Origin: Vibrio tetraodonis
GTDB lineage: Bacteria > Pseudomonadota > Gammaproteobacteria > Enterobacterales > Vibrionaceae
Reading direction: 5' to 3'
Assembly: GCF_003350295.1 (NCBI RefSeq)
Contig: NZ_QLYY01000011.1
Location: 1-64,000, forward strand
DNA: 64,000 bases
Under the pieces are notes generated by a model. That model searched no databases. It was given only the letters and a program-made list of their open reading frames with translations, and had not been told where the DNA came from. Every line of letters starts with the position of its first letter. Positions within the stretch are counted from its first letter, which is position 1. This document shows positions 7,644 through 17,557 of this stretch, one piece after another. Made by a program: the position numbers and the translations under genes.

Positions 7644-9473
7644 ATGGCTACTCCACAGATTGATAATTTAAGAAATATCGCGATTATTGCGCACGTTGAC
7701 CACGGTAAAACCACGCTGGTTGATAAACTATTGCAGCAATCCGGAACCCTAGAGTCTCGCGGTGAGGCAGAAGAGCGAGTCATGGACTCGAATGATATTG
7801 AGAAAGAGCGTGGTATTACCATTCTTGCGAAAAATACCGCGATTAACTGGAATGACTACCGCATCAATATCGTCGATACTCCGGGACACGCGGACTTCGG
7901 TGGTGAAGTAGAGCGCATTATGTCAATGGTAGACTCAGTGCTACTGATTGTTGATGCTGTTGATGGTCCTATGCCGCAGACTCGTTTTGTGACTCAAAAG
8001 GCGTTTGCACATGGCCTCAAGCCTATTGTCGTTATCAACAAGATTGACCGTCCAGGTGCTCGTCCTGACTGGGTAATGGACCAAGTCTTCGATCTGTTTG
8101 ACAACTTAGGTGCCACCGATGAGCAGCTAGACTTTAAAGTGGTGTACGCCTCTGCACTAAATGGCTGGGCTTCACTAGAAGAAGGTGAAACTGGCGAGGA
8201 TATGGAACCACTATTTCAAACTATCGTTGAAGAAGTGGCTGCGCCTCAAGTTGACTTAGATGGCCCGCTTCAAATGCAGGTGTCTCAGCTTGATTACAGC
8301 TCTTATGTTGGTGTAATTGGTGTGGCACGTGTTACACGTGGTAGCGTCAAACCAAATCAGCAAGTGACTGTAGTTAGTGCCGATGGTAAGACGCGTAATG
8401 GTAAAGTGGGTACTGTCATGGGCTACCTTGGTTTAGAACGCCATGAAGTCGAACAAGCCAATGCTGGTGATATCATCGCGATTACAGGCCTTGGTGAGCT
8501 TAAAATTTCAGACACTATTTGTGCGCAAAACGCGGTTGAAGCTTTGCCTGCACTATCGGTTGATGAACCAACGGTTACCATGACTTTCCAAGTCAATACC
8601 TCTCCATTTGCAGGTAAAGAAGGTAAGTTTGTTACCTCACGTAATATCCTTGAGCGCCTTGAAAAAGAGCTAGTACATAATGTGGCGCTGCGCGTTGAAC
8701 AGACAGACGACCCAGACAAATTCCGCGTTTCTGGTCGTGGTGAGCTTCATCTCTCTATCTTGATTGAGAACATGCGTCGTGAAGGTTTTGAGCTCGCGGT
8801 ATCTCGCCCTGAAGTTATTATCAAGGAAGAAGACGGTCAGCTAATGGAACCGTTTGAAACCGTAACCATCGATGTTATGGAAGAGCACCAAGGCGGCATC
8901 ATGGAAAACATTGGCTTGCGTAAAGGTGAGCTGAAAGACATGTCACCTGACGGTAAAGGCCGAGTACGTATGGACTTTGTTATGCCATCGCGTGGCTTGA
9001 TCGGTTTTCAAACCGAGTTTATGACCTTAACGTCTGGTTCTGGTCTCCTTTATCATACTTTTGATCACTATGGTCCACACAAAGGTGGCAACATAGGTCA
9101 GCGTATTAACGGTGTATTAATTGCCAATGCGGCGGGTAAAGCTCTGACTAACGCACTGTTTAACCTACAAGAACGTGGTCGTATGTTTATCGGTCATGGT
9201 GTGGAAGTATATGAGGGTATGGTGATTGGTATTCATAGCCGAGACAACGATTTGACGGTTAACGCGCTTAAGGGTAAGCAGCTAACCAACGTTCGTGCCT
9301 CTGGTACTGATGATGCTCAGGTTCTTACGCCGCCAATCATTATGACTCTAGAGCAAGCACTTGAGTTTATCGATGATGATGAGCTAGTTGAAGTGACGCC
9401 AGAAAGCATCCGTATTCGTAAGAAGTTCCTTACAGAAAGCGATCGTAAGCGAGAAGCTCGTAACGCGAAATAG
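7644..9473 (+). CDS. typA: Ribosome-associated GTPase TypA/BipA
   Basis: This 609-residue translational GTPase of the EF-G/LepA superfamily binds the ribosome and supports 50S assembly and stress or cold adaptation. The N terminus has G1 AHVDHGKTT, the switch region with RGITI, G3 [12 protein letters not shown] and G4 NKID. These are followed by EF-Tu domain II-like and EF-G-like C-terminal domains and the BipA-specific C-terminal region. It is divergent from glnA, the same arrangement as in E. coli, and is a single-gene transcript ending at the terminator that follows. Confidence 0.98.
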   Translation: MATPQIDNLRNIAIIAHVDHGKTTLVDKLLQQSGTLESRGEAEERVMDSNDIEKERGITILAKNTAINWNDYRINIVDTPGHADFGGEVERIMSMVDSVLLIVDAVDGPMPQTRFVTQKAFAHGLKPIVVINKIDRPGARPDWVMDQVFDLFDNLGATDEQLDFKVVYASALNGWASLEEGETGEDMEPLFQTIVEEVAAPQVDLDGPLQMQVSQLDYSSYVGVIGVARVTRGSVKPNQQVTVVSADGKTRNGKVGTVMGYLGLERHEVEQANAGDIIAITGLGELKISDTICAQNAVEALPALSVDEPTVTMTFQVNTSPFAGKEGKFVTSRNILERLEKELVHNVALRVEQTDDPDKFRVSGRGELHLSILIENMRREGFELAVSRPEVIIKEEDGQLMEPFETVTIDVMEEHQGGIMENIGLRKGELKDMSPDGKGRVRMDFVMPSRGLIGFQTEFMTLTSGSGLLYHTFDHYGPHKGGNIGQRINGVLIANAAGKALTNALFNLQERGRMFIGHGVEVYEGMVIGIHSRDNDLTVNALKGKQLTNVRASGTDDAQVLTPPIIMTLEQALEFIDDDELVEVTPESIRIRKKFLTESDRKREARNAK

Positions 9474-9492
9474 TCTAGCGGACTCTTTTCTA

Positions 9493-9527
9493 AGCCCTAC
9501 TGAAGTCTTTCAGTGGGGCTTTTTTAT
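9493..9527 (+). terminator. Intrinsic terminator of typA
   Basis: The stem AGCCCTACTGA / TCAGTGGGGCT (one mismatch, six-base loop) is followed by TTTTTT, 20 bp after the typA stop codon. Confidence 0.88.
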
Positions 9528-9593
9528 ACCCCGATTCCACAAATAATCTTCACTCAATTATTTTTGCAATAAATATCATATGCTTGAGTTGAT

Positions 9594-9656
9594 CGAGCAA
9601 TTAATGCATATTGTTTGCTCGCATACATGGATCGTAGCGTACGTACAACGAGCAAA
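9594..9656. promoter_or_regulatory. Three CGAGCAA half-sites upstream of the ABC importer operon
   Basis: The 331-bp gap 9474-9804 holds CGAGCAA at 9594-9600, its inverse TTTGCTCG at 9614-9621 and CGAGCAAA at 9649-9656. The inner pair forms a perfect 8-bp dyad with 27 bp between arms. It lies 150-210 bp upstream of the substrate-binding protein gene and could be an operator. No regulator for it is identified in the window. Confidence 0.35.
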
Positions 9657-9804
9657 TAATGGTTCTTACTGGACAAAACCTCTTTCGAGATGAATTTCCA
9701 ACCCCTATTTGTTTACGGCACTGCGCATCATGGTTTATCTCAATCTCAGGGCATTAAACGATTAATAAATAAGACTCTGAGTGTGTTTTCGATATGGAGA
9801 TCGT

Positions 9805-11481
9805 ATGAAACTCAACAAGACCCTTTTAGCGATATGTTGCAGTACAGCACTACTGAGTACTTCTGCTATTTCAGCTGAAGATTCGTTAACCATTGGTGTC
9901 TCTCAGTATCCAGCAACCCTTCACCCAGCCATAGACAGTAGCGTAGCCAAAAAGTATATCCGCGGTTTTACTCAGCGTGAATCAATTGGTTTTGACCAAA
10001 ATTGGCAATTAATCTGCTATTTGTGTGATCAAGTTCCTACCTTTGAAAATGGCTTGGCTAGCATTATTAACCGGCCAGACGCTAAACCAGGAGAAAGCCA
10101 GCAAGGGATAAAAATGACCATTCGGCTGAAAAAAGATTTGTTCTGGGGAGACGGTACACCTGTTACCAGTCAAGATCTTGCGTTTTGGCATCAAGTGGCG
10201 ACATCGTCAGATGTTCAAGGCAACCCTGAGTTGTCACTGATTCGACAAATTGAAAAGATGGATGTGATTGATGACTACACGGTTGATATGTATATCGATA
10301 GAATCACATACGAGTACAACTCTAGCCTGAGTCCTAAGGTTCTTCCCCGTCATCTTGAAGAGCCTATTTTTAAAGCCAACCCTAAAGAGTATCACCTTAA
10401 AACCAAGTATGTGACTGAGCAAACTAATCCTGGTTTGTATAACGGACCATATATTATTGAGCAAGCCAAGCAAGGTCAGTTTGTAAAGCTTGCCAGCAAT
10501 CCATACTGGAAAGGCAAAGTGCCGCACTTTGAAAATATTACTATAAAAACTATTACCGATACTCAGGCCCTGCAGGCTAACCTTCTCTCTGGCGATATTG
10601 ACTATATTCCGGGTGAGCTTGGTTTGACGTTAGATCAGGCACTACAGTTTGATAAACGCTATGGCAGTAAATTTAATGTAGATATTCGACCAGCCGCTTT
10701 GTATGAGCACTTAGACATACAGCTAGATAACCCACATCTAAGTGATGTTAGGGTGCGTCAAGCTCTGCTTTACGGCCTTGATCGCGAACTGCTGACGCAA
10801 AAGCTATTTCAGGGCAAGCAACCTGTTGCTACTACAAGCGTCAACCCTCTGGATTCTACATTTGACCCGAATACACCTTTCTACAACTATGATCCAGAGA
10901 AGGCTAAGCAGCTACTGAAAGAAGCTGGTTATAAACTGGTCAACGGCGTACAGATGAAAGATGGTCAGCCATTAGAGCTAGAGTTTATGACCACGGCTGG
11001 CAATAAAACCCGTGAGTTAGTCCAGCAATTTGCTCAAGGTCAATGGAAGAAAGTTGGCATTAAAGTGGTGATTAATAACCAGCCTGCGCGAGTTTACTTT
11101 GGCACAACTCTTAATGAACGCAAACATAAAGGTTTAGCAATGTTTGCTTGGTCAAGCTCACCAGAAAGTTTGCCTAATACTGTATTACATTCTGAGCATA
11201 TCCCTAGCAAAGAGAATGGCTGGTCAGGGCAAAATTATGCGGGCTACTCAAGTGCTAAAATGGATGGCTTGATTGACCAAATTGAAGCTGAAGTGGATGC
11301 AGAAAAACGCAAGGCGTTGTGGAAGAGCTTGCAGAACCTTTATGCTACTGACTTACCGGCCCTTCCCCTTTTCTACCGCTCTGAGAGCTATATCTATCCC
11401 AAGTGGCTTGTTGGCGTTGAACCAACCGGGCATCAATATTATTCGAGTTTCTGGGCTGAAAACTGGGCTCGGGCCAATTAA
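9805..11481 (+). CDS. ABC importer periplasmic substrate-binding protein, family 5 (peptide type)
   Basis: The start at 9805 follows a GGAG ribosome-binding site and puts a typical Sec signal (MKLNKTLLAICC, cleavage near AISA-EDS) at the N terminus; a longer GTG start at 9781 would spoil it. The 558-residue product resembles the DppA/OppA family (SBP_bac_5), with NPYWKGKVPHFENI, VRQALLYGLDRE, and FDPN followed by YDPEKAKQLLKEAGY. It should capture a peptide or similar solute in the periplasm. It heads a five-gene importer operon. The ligand cannot be read from the sequence; oligosaccharides are also carried by this family. Confidence 0.9.
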   Translation: MKLNKTLLAICCSTALLSTSAISAEDSLTIGVSQYPATLHPAIDSSVAKKYIRGFTQRESIGFDQNWQLICYLCDQVPTFENGLASIINRPDAKPGESQQGIKMTIRLKKDLFWGDGTPVTSQDLAFWHQVATSSDVQGNPELSLIRQIEKMDVIDDYTVDMYIDRITYEYNSSLSPKVLPRHLEEPIFKANPKEYHLKTKYVTEQTNPGLYNGPYIIEQAKQGQFVKLASNPYWKGKVPHFENITIKTITDTQALQANLLSGDIDYIPGELGLTLDQALQFDKRYGSKFNVDIRPAALYEHLDIQLDNPHLSDVRVRQALLYGLDRELLTQKLFQGKQPVATTSVNPLDSTFDPNTPFYNYDPEKAKQLLKEAGYKLVNGVQMKDGQPLELEFMTTAGNKTRELVQQFAQGQWKKVGIKVVINNQPARVYFGTTLNERKHKGLAMFAWSSSPESLPNTVLHSEHIPSKENGWSGQNYAGYSSAKMDGLIDQIEAEVDAEKRKALWKSLQNLYATDLPALPLFYRSESYIYPKWLVGVEPTGHQYYSSFWAENWARAN

Positions 11482-11490
11482 GCGGTTGGT

Positions 11491-12426
11491 ATGTCTATGA
11501 GTGAAGTAGTATTAGACGTTCGTAATATGAGTGTGGCTCTGGGGCCACACCTTGCGGTGAAAGAGATCAGCTATCAAATTCATGCTGGTGAGATTTTAGG
11601 TGTAGTGGGTGAATCAGGTTGTGGAAAATCACTGACTTCACTTGCAGTAATGGGGCTTTTGGATAAAAAGCTGGCACTGTCGGGTGAGATTTTATTTGCG
11701 GGTGAAAACCTAGTAGGTATGAGTGAGAAACGCTATCAGCGCATCCGTGGTGAAGGCATAGGTATGATTTTCCAAGAGCCTATGACGGCGCTTAACCCTG
11801 TTGTTACCGTTGGTGAACAAGTGGCGGAAATGTTTTTGGTTCATGAAGGCGTATCTAAAGCTGAAGCCATGAACCGGGCAATAGAAATGCTAAGGCAAGT
11901 ACATATACCCTACCCGGAAAAGAGAGCGAAAGCGTTTCCTCATGAGCTGTCTGGTGGTATGCGTCAGCGAGTCATGATTGCTATGGCGCTTGCCTGCAAA
12001 CCTAAAGTATTGATTGCTGATGAGCCAACCACAGCGTTGGATGTGACAGTCCAAGCCCAAGTTCTTGATTTGCTCGAAGAGCTAAGAGAGACCACGGGTA
12101 CTGCTATCCAATTTATCAGCCATTCACTTGGTGTGGTGTCGCAAATTTCTGATCGCGTTATGGTGATGTACGCAGGGCAAGTAGTAGAAATTGCTGATGT
12201 AAATGATATTTTTGATAATCCACAACATCCCTATACCCAGGCATTGCTCGACACCATACCGCGAGTGGGGGTTGATATTAAACGTTTGCCAGCAATACCG
12301 GGGAGTGTCCCACCTCTTGACCAGCGGGGTGACAATTATACATTCCGCGATCGATGCCCTGAGCTTTTCGACCATTATACCCAACTGGCGAAGCAGCGTA
12401 ATGAGCAAATGGTGAGGGGGTATTGA
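11491..12426 (+). CDS. ABC importer ATPase subunit 1 (DppD/OppD-like)
   Basis: This 311-residue nucleotide-binding protein hydrolyses ATP to drive uptake. Walker A is GESGCGKS, the signature is LSGGMRQR, and Walker B is [12 protein letters not shown]. The C-terminal tail ([13 protein letters not shown], then a region with DRCPEL) is of the oligopeptide/dipeptide-transporter type, though with fewer cysteines than the Fe-S-binding members. An ATG two codons further in (11497) is also possible. It overlaps the next gene by one base (TGATG), implying translational coupling. Confidence 0.92.
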   Translation: MSMSEVVLDVRNMSVALGPHLAVKEISYQIHAGEILGVVGESGCGKSLTSLAVMGLLDKKLALSGEILFAGENLVGMSEKRYQRIRGEGIGMIFQEPMTALNPVVTVGEQVAEMFLVHEGVSKAEAMNRAIEMLRQVHIPYPEKRAKAFPHELSGGMRQRVMIAMALACKPKVLIADEPTTALDVTVQAQVLDLLEELRETTGTAIQFISHSLGVVSQISDRVMVMYAGQVVEIADVNDIFDNPQHPYTQALLDTIPRVGVDIKRLPAIPGSVPPLDQRGDNYTFRDRCPELFDHYTQLAKQRNEQMVRGY

Positions 12427-13253
12427 TGGCACTATTAAAAGTTAATAATTTGCATAAGTATTATGTGCTTGAGGCTGGCTCTGTGTTTGGGCAAAAACCT
12501 AAGTACTTGCATGTGACCAAAAACGTTTCGCTTAGCCTAGAAGCAGGAAAGACCTTGGCTGTGGTCGGAGAGTCTGGTTCTGGAAAGTCAACCTTAGGTA
12601 GGATGGTCAGCATGCTAGATAGACCTGCATCGGGCGAGATTTACATAGCCGGTCAAGAGGTGTCGCGCCTAAGTTCTAAGCAGCAAAGACCAATACGTCA
12701 ACGGATAGGTTTAGTTTTTCAAGACCCTTACTCTGCGCTTAACCCAAGAATGCCGATCTTAGACTCTTTAATTGAGCCAATGAAAGTCAATAAAATTGGT
12801 CATCGACACTTTCAGCGAGAGCGTGCGCTGGAGGTGCTAGAGTGGGTTGGGATGCATGAAGATGTGCTCACTCGATACCCTCATGAGTTTTCAGGAGGTC
12901 AGAGGCAGCGTATTGCAATTGCACGAGCCCTGATGTTAAAGCCTGAACTTATTATTGCTGATGAACCACTCTCTGCTCTGGATGTATCGGTACAATCACA
13001 AATCTTGAACTTATTTAAAGATCTGCAAGAGGAACACGGAATCGCCTTTTTCTTCATTAGCCACGATATGGCAGTCGTGTACCACTTGGCTGACGAAGTG
13101 GTCGTGATGAAAAATGGCGAGATTGTCGAGCAAGCGGATAAAGCGAGCTTTTTCGCGCATCCTACGCACCCATATAGCCAAGAGCTACTTAAGGCAGTGC
13201 CTGATATCGGTAATGTTAGGCGTCGCAATCAGATCGAGAGAAAATCAGCATGA
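12426..13253 (+). CDS. ABC importer ATPase subunit 2 (DppF/OppF-like)
   Basis: The 275-residue second ATPase has Walker A GESGSGKST, signature FSGGQRQR and Walker B LIIADEPLSALD, followed by FFISHDMAVVYHLAD. The ATG at 12426 shares its A with the preceding stop. It should form a heterodimer with the first ATPase under the two permeases. Together with them it completes an importer in the unusual order binding protein, ATPase, ATPase, permease, permease. Confidence 0.92.
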   Translation: MALLKVNNLHKYYVLEAGSVFGQKPKYLHVTKNVSLSLEAGKTLAVVGESGSGKSTLGRMVSMLDRPASGEIYIAGQEVSRLSSKQQRPIRQRIGLVFQDPYSALNPRMPILDSLIEPMKVNKIGHRHFQRERALEVLEWVGMHEDVLTRYPHEFSGGQRQRIAIARALMLKPELIIADEPLSALDVSVQSQILNLFKDLQEEHGIAFFFISHDMAVVYHLADEVVVMKNGEIVEQADKASFFAHPTHPYSQELLKAVPDIGNVRRRNQIERKSA

Positions 13254-13287
13254 AAGTAACAAATAATCCACAGATAGGGGGACGAAG

Positions 13288-14256
13288 ATGAAACGCTTTC
13301 TTATTTCTCGTTTCCTACAAATGGTGCTGGTACTCTTTTTAGCATCATTTGCTGCCTATAACTTGATGGGGCTTATGCCTGGCGACCCGATTGATTTGTT
13401 GGTGCAAAGTAATCCAAGCATGACTTCGGAAGATATTGCCCGGCTTAAAGCTGAGCAGGGTTTGGATAAACCCGTCTACGTGAGATATTTTATTTGGTTA
13501 AAAGATGCCATGCATGGCGATCTTGGTTACTCACGTATGTTTGCCCAACCTGCAATTGATGTGCTTTGGGACGCAATGAAAAATACCTTAATTTTGGTGG
13601 GCAGCGGCACCTTGTTGTCGATTTTAATTGCTTTACCGGTTGGAGTCTTGTGTGCGGTCAAGAAAAATAAAGCGACAGACTACATTATTAGCGGCTTGAC
13701 CTATCTATTTTTGTCGACACCTGCAGCCTGGCTAGCTCTTATGCTGATCATGGTGTTTGCTGTGGTGTTGCCGGTATTTCCAGCAGGAGGTACTGGCGAG
13801 GCTGAAGGTGCAGCAGGGTTGGCAAAACTTGAATATATGATTTTGCCAATATTGAGTTTAACCTTGCTCAGCATTGCATCCATTTCACGTTTTATGCGCT
13901 CAAGTATGCTTGAGGTCTTTCGCCAAGACTTTGTTCGCACCGCGAAGGCAAAGGGCTTGTCGTCGACTCGTGTGCTACTAAAACACTGCATCAAAAATGG
14001 CATGCTTCCTATGATCACTGTGCTTGCAATGGATGTGGCCGGATTAATGAGCGGTGCAGTGTTGACGGAAACGATTTTTAGTTGGCCTGGTATCGGGAAA
14101 TTAACCGTTGATTCAATAAATGGTAATGATTACAACGTCGCCATGCTTTGTTTTATGGTCGCGACGACAGCGATACTTGTGATGAATTTTATTGCTGACA
14201 TTCTTTACTCAAAAGTTGATCCAAGAATTGATTTAACTAAGGGGGGCGTCCAATGA
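13288..14256 (+). CDS. ABC importer permease subunit 1 (DppB-like)
   Basis: The 322-residue inner-membrane protein starts with the typical DppB-type helix (FLISRFLQMVLVLFLASFAAYNLMGLMPGDP). It has about six membrane segments and the EAA-type cytoplasmic loop (DFVRTAKAKGLSSTRVLLKHCIKNG) that contacts the ATPases. A strong GGGGGACGAAG ribosome-binding site precedes the ATG. Its stop overlaps the start of the next permease (ATGA). Confidence 0.93.
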   Translation: MKRFLISRFLQMVLVLFLASFAAYNLMGLMPGDPIDLLVQSNPSMTSEDIARLKAEQGLDKPVYVRYFIWLKDAMHGDLGYSRMFAQPAIDVLWDAMKNTLILVGSGTLLSILIALPVGVLCAVKKNKATDYIISGLTYLFLSTPAAWLALMLIMVFAVVLPVFPAGGTGEAEGAAGLAKLEYMILPILSLTLLSIASISRFMRSSMLEVFRQDFVRTAKAKGLSSTRVLLKHCIKNGMLPMITVLAMDVAGLMSGAVLTETIFSWPGIGKLTVDSINGNDYNVAMLCFMVATTAILVMNFIADILYSKVDPRIDLTKGGVQ

Positions 14257-15161
14257 GTTATATAGTCAAACGCAGTCAAAACCCTTGGTTTCAGGTCGCT
14301 CAGCGCTTATCTAGACATAAGCTGGCCATGTTGTCATTGGTGTTTTTATGTCTATTAGCCCTGGTTTGCTTCGGAGCAAATCCTATTGCACTTTGGTTAG
14401 GTGTTGACCCCTATGCCGATGATTTGTTCTCTCGCTTCTCCACACCTAGTGATCTCAATCTGTTAGGAACCGATGAGCTTGGGCGTGATATTTTTACCCG
14501 CTTGCTACTTGGTGGCCAAGTCTCACTGACATTTGCTTTTATGGCCGCCTTAACCACATCTGTCATAGGTACGGTGCTCGGAGTGATAGCTGGCTACTAT
14601 GGAGGTAGAGTTGACGCATTTATCATGCGCAGTGCCGACTTTATTATTAGCTTGCCAAGCATTATGTTGCTTATACTGATTCAAAGTGTCGACATGACCA
14701 AGCTTGGACTGTCTGAAGAACTGGTTCGCAGTGATAGTTTTAGTATCTACCGATTAGTGCTGGTGCTTTCCATTTTGGGGTGGCCTTTTGCCGCTCGTTT
14801 AGTGCGCTCGAATACTCTCTCTGTTAAACACAGGGAATATGTTCAGGCGGCAATTGGTTACGGCGCGAGTCATTGGTTTGTGATGGTAAGACATATTATT
14901 CCCAATGTGATAGCCCCTGTGATCACAGCTACAACATTGGGTGTCGGCGGTGCGATTTTAACTGAAAGCGCATTGAGCTTTTTGGGTTTTGGTATTAACC
15001 CACCGACACCATCTTGGGGTAATATGTTGCAAAACGCTCGCGAAGCTATGTGGCTTTATCCTATGGCCGCTGTCTATCCCGGTCTTATGGTTTTAATGAC
15101 GGTGATTACAATTAATTTCTTGGGAGATGGGTTACAAGAAGCGATTGATCCCAAATCATAG
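14253..15161 (+). CDS. ABC importer permease subunit 2 (DppC-like)
   Basis: The 302-residue partner permease has an N-terminal membrane segment (LAMLSLVFLCLLALVCF), the LGTDELGRDIFTRLLLG motif of DppC/OppC proteins, and the EAA loop REYVQAAIGYGASHWFVMVRHI. It ends with the conserved segment FLGDGLQEAIDP. It is translationally coupled to the first permease and completes the importer. Confidence 0.93.
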   Translation: MSYIVKRSQNPWFQVAQRLSRHKLAMLSLVFLCLLALVCFGANPIALWLGVDPYADDLFSRFSTPSDLNLLGTDELGRDIFTRLLLGGQVSLTFAFMAALTTSVIGTVLGVIAGYYGGRVDAFIMRSADFIISLPSIMLLILIQSVDMTKLGLSEELVRSDSFSIYRLVLVLSILGWPFAARLVRSNTLSVKHREYVQAAIGYGASHWFVMVRHIIPNVIAPVITATTLGVGGAILTESALSFLGFGINPPTPSWGNMLQNAREAMWLYPMAAVYPGLMVLMTVITINFLGDGLQEAIDPKS

Positions 15162-15171
15162 GTAAACACTT

Positions 15172-15227
15172 TGGCCTGTTTTCTTGCAAGCAGGTTGGTA
15201 TCAGGTAGACAGGCCTTAGTTTTATTC
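15172..15227 (+). terminator. Probable terminator after the ABC importer operon
   Basis: The inverted repeat GGCCTGT (15173-15179) / ACAGGCC (15209-15215) is followed by TTAGTTTTATT. The 29-nt spacer makes it weaker than a classic terminator, but it is placed just after the last permease gene. Confidence 0.45.
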
Positions 15228-15242
15228 TGATTGGGGGATTTG

Positions 15243-16160
15243 ATGTTAAACATTGAGCAGATTAGCAAATATGGAGTGAGGTTTGGACGATACCTACTCG
15301 CAAGAATGCATCATGATAGAGTCAATGTTAATGCTGGTTACCTAGCTTACATCACCTTACTTTCCATTGTTCCTATGCTGACTGTGCTTTTGTCGGTGTT
15401 ATCTTCGTTTGCGGTTTTCGCCAATGCCGGAGATGTTATTCAAGACTTTGTGATTACTCACTTCGTCCCTGCTGCTGGGGATGCGGTCAAGCAAGCTCTG
15501 CTCGAATTTGTGGCTAATACAGGTAAGATGACGGCGGTTGGCGGTTTGTTTTTGTTTGTTGCGGCTTTGATGCTGATTTCTAACATTGACAAGAATCTTA
15601 ACTATATTTGGCGAGTTGAGCACAAACGCCGCAAAGTGTTTTCCTTTTCTATGTATTGGATGGTGCTGACACTGGGACCAATTTTAGTTGGTGCAAGCAT
15701 TGCAGCCACTTCCTATGTTACCTCTTTAAAGATACTCGATAGTGATGCTATCTCAGGGATTTATGAGCTGATATTACGCTGGCTGCCCTTTTTACTGTCA
15801 TTTTTTGCCTTTATGGGGCTATATATTCTAGTTCCTAACAAAAAAGTTTATATATCACATGCATTTATAGGTGCTATCGTTGCTGCTTTATTGTTTGAGG
15901 CAAGTAAAAAAGGTTTCGCTGCATACATAACCCAGTTTCCTTCGTATCAACTTATATACGGTGCTTTAGCGGCCATCCCAATTTTGTTTGTCTGGGTGTA
16001 TTTATGTTGGTTGATTGTCTTGATTGGCGCAGAGGTGACGGCTGCTTTGGGTGAGCGTGATCAGTGGAGCGAACCACAAGAAGTGGTACACTTGGCCTCA
16101 GATAATGGTCAGCAGGAAGAAGGAAAGCGTAGTGATAGCACTGATCCAGAGAGTGAGTGA
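15243..16160 (+). CDS. yihY: YihY/BrkB family inner-membrane protein
   Basis: The 305-residue polytopic protein belongs to the YihY (formerly virulence factor BrkB) family, with about six membrane segments. It has the family's early block [23 protein letters not shown] and the late block [25 protein letters not shown]. The family's biochemical role is not settled. The ATG at 15243 follows GGGGG; an upstream TTG is less likely. Its last 29 bases overlap dtd, the same pairing (yihY-dtd) seen in many gammaproteobacteria. Confidence 0.9.
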   Translation: MLNIEQISKYGVRFGRYLLARMHHDRVNVNAGYLAYITLLSIVPMLTVLLSVLSSFAVFANAGDVIQDFVITHFVPAAGDAVKQALLEFVANTGKMTAVGGLFLFVAALMLISNIDKNLNYIWRVEHKRRKVFSFSMYWMVLTLGPILVGASIAATSYVTSLKILDSDAISGIYELILRWLPFLLSFFAFMGLYILVPNKKVYISHAFIGAIVAALLFEASKKGFAAYITQFPSYQLIYGALAAIPILFVWVYLCWLIVLIGAEVTAALGERDQWSEPQEVVHLASDNGQQEEGKRSDSTDPESE

Positions 16161-16566
16161 GGCCGCTGTACGAGTCAATGGTGAAGTTATTGGTGAAATA
16201 AATCATGGATTATTGGTGCTGTTAGGTGTTGAGAAAGGTGATGATGAAGCAAAAGCAAAGCGTTTAGTGGAGCGGGTAACGACTTATCGTGTGTTCAGCG
16301 ATGACGAAGGTAAGATGAACCTCAATGTTAAACAGGTTGACGGTCAAGTGCTGGTGGTTTCCCAATTTACCTTACCAGCAGATACCAATAAAGGCACGCG
16401 AGCTGGCTTTTCACGCGGTGCTCATCCAGTTGACGCTGAGCGCCTTTATGACTATTTTGCTAACCAGTGTGCTGAATTGATACCAACCGAGCGTGGGCAG
16501 TTTGCAGCAGATATGAAGATTTCATTGGTTAATGATGGGCCAGTGACTTTCTGGTTACAGGTATAA
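16132..16566 (+). CDS. dtd: D-aminoacyl-tRNA deacylase
   Basis: This 144-residue enzyme hydrolyses D-amino acids (and glycine mischarged on tRNA-Ala) from tRNA, protecting translation. The GTG start at 16132 follows AGGAAG/AAGG and gives the family N terminus (M/V)[10 protein letters not shown]; a longer frame upstream is not supported. The substrate-specificity motif SQFTL and the NxGPVT-type motif ([10 protein letters not shown]) near the C terminus are present. It overlaps yihY by 29 bp, so translation is probably coupled. Confidence 0.95.
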   Translation: MIALIQRVSEAAVRVNGEVIGEINHGLLVLLGVEKGDDEAKAKRLVERVTTYRVFSDDEGKMNLNVKQVDGQVLVVSQFTLPADTNKGTRAGFSRGAHPVDAERLYDYFANQCAELIPTERGQFAADMKISLVNDGPVTFWLQV

Positions 16567-16618
16567 AATTAAGATGTAAAAGCTGGTGGCTGTACGTAGC
16601 CAAAATACAGGGATTTTT

Positions 16619-17557
16619 ATGTTTAAGCTGATCACCCCGCAAACGGATAATCAACTCAACAAGTATTATCACTTTCGCTGGCAGATGTTGCGCGAGCCGT
16701 GGCGTATGCCAATTGGATCTGAGCGCGATGAATATGACCCCATGAGCCACCATCGTATGATTGTTGATGGTAGGGGAAGACCAATGGCTGTAGGGCGCCT
16801 TTACATTACGCCTGATAGTGAAGGGCAGATACGTTACATGGCGGTCAAAAATACTCGCCGTAGTAAAGGTGTCGGTTCTCTGGTATTGGTGGCCTTGGAG
16901 TCATTAGCTCGCCAAGAAGGTGCTAAGCGTTTGGTTTGCAATGCTCGCGAGGATGCGATTTCTTTTTATGAAAAGAATGGGTTTGAGCGACGTGGCGAGC
17001 TTACTGATGAGCGTGGTCCTATTCGCCATCAGCAAATGGTTAAACAATTAGATCCTATGGCCAATGTACTGCGCCGTCCTGATTGGTGTAAAGAGTTGCA
17101 AGAGCGCTGGGAGCATCAAATCCCCATCAGTGATAAAATGGGAATTAAGATCAACCAATATACGGGTTATCAATTTGAATGTGGTTCGCAGTTAAACCCT
17201 AACTTAAACCCACATAATACCATGTTTGCGGGCTCTGCTTTTACACTAGCGACGTTAACGGGTTGGGGTATGACCTGGCTGTTGATGAAAGAACGTGGCC
17301 TAAGTGGCGATATTGTTCTCGCTGACAGCCAAATTCGCTACAGGCATCCAGTGACCGAAAACCCTGTTGCATCGACTTCTCTTGATGGGATTAGTGGCGA
17401 CTTGGATCGTCTAGCTTCTGGGCGTAAAGCTCGAATCATTATTTACGTTACTATCTATAGTGGTGAGGTGCCAGCAGTCGAGTTTGTGGGCACTTACATG
17501 CTTCTTCCAGATTATAAATCATTGCTTGGTGGTCCCTCTACTGACGATACGGCTTGA
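16619..17557 (+). CDS. yiiD: YiiD/MadA-like protein: GNAT domain fused to hot-dog domain
   Basis: The 312-residue protein joins an N-terminal GNAT acetyltransferase fold (about 1-145; acetyl-CoA loop region RSKGVGSLVL, then ISFYEKNGFERRGE) to a C-terminal thioesterase-like hot-dog domain (about 165-310; NPHNTMFAGSAFTLATLTGWG). This is the layout of E. coli YiiD, for which malonyl-ACP decarboxylase activity (MadA) feeding fatty-acid initiation has been reported; that role is transferred here from memory of the family. The ATG at 16619 follows AGGGA. Its 3' end overlaps the opposite AsmA-like gene by 46 bp. Confidence 0.85.
   Translation: MFKLITPQTDNQLNKYYHFRWQMLREPWRMPIGSERDEYDPMSHHRMIVDGRGRPMAVGRLYITPDSEGQIRYMAVKNTRRSKGVGSLVLVALESLARQEGAKRLVCNAREDAISFYEKNGFERRGELTDERGPIRHQQMVKQLDPMANVLRRPDWCKELQERWEHQIPISDKMGIKINQYTGYQFECGSQLNPNLNPHNTMFAGSAFTLATLTGWGMTWLLMKERGLSGDIVLADSQIRYRHPVTENPVASTSLDGISGDLDRLASGRKARIIIYVTIYSGEVPAVEFVGTYMLLPDYKSLLGGPSTDDTA

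Noticed and set aside
16051..16131. A 27-codon N-terminal extension of dtd
   Set aside because: It lies inside yihY and the GTG at 16132 gives the exact family N terminus with a good ribosome-binding site.
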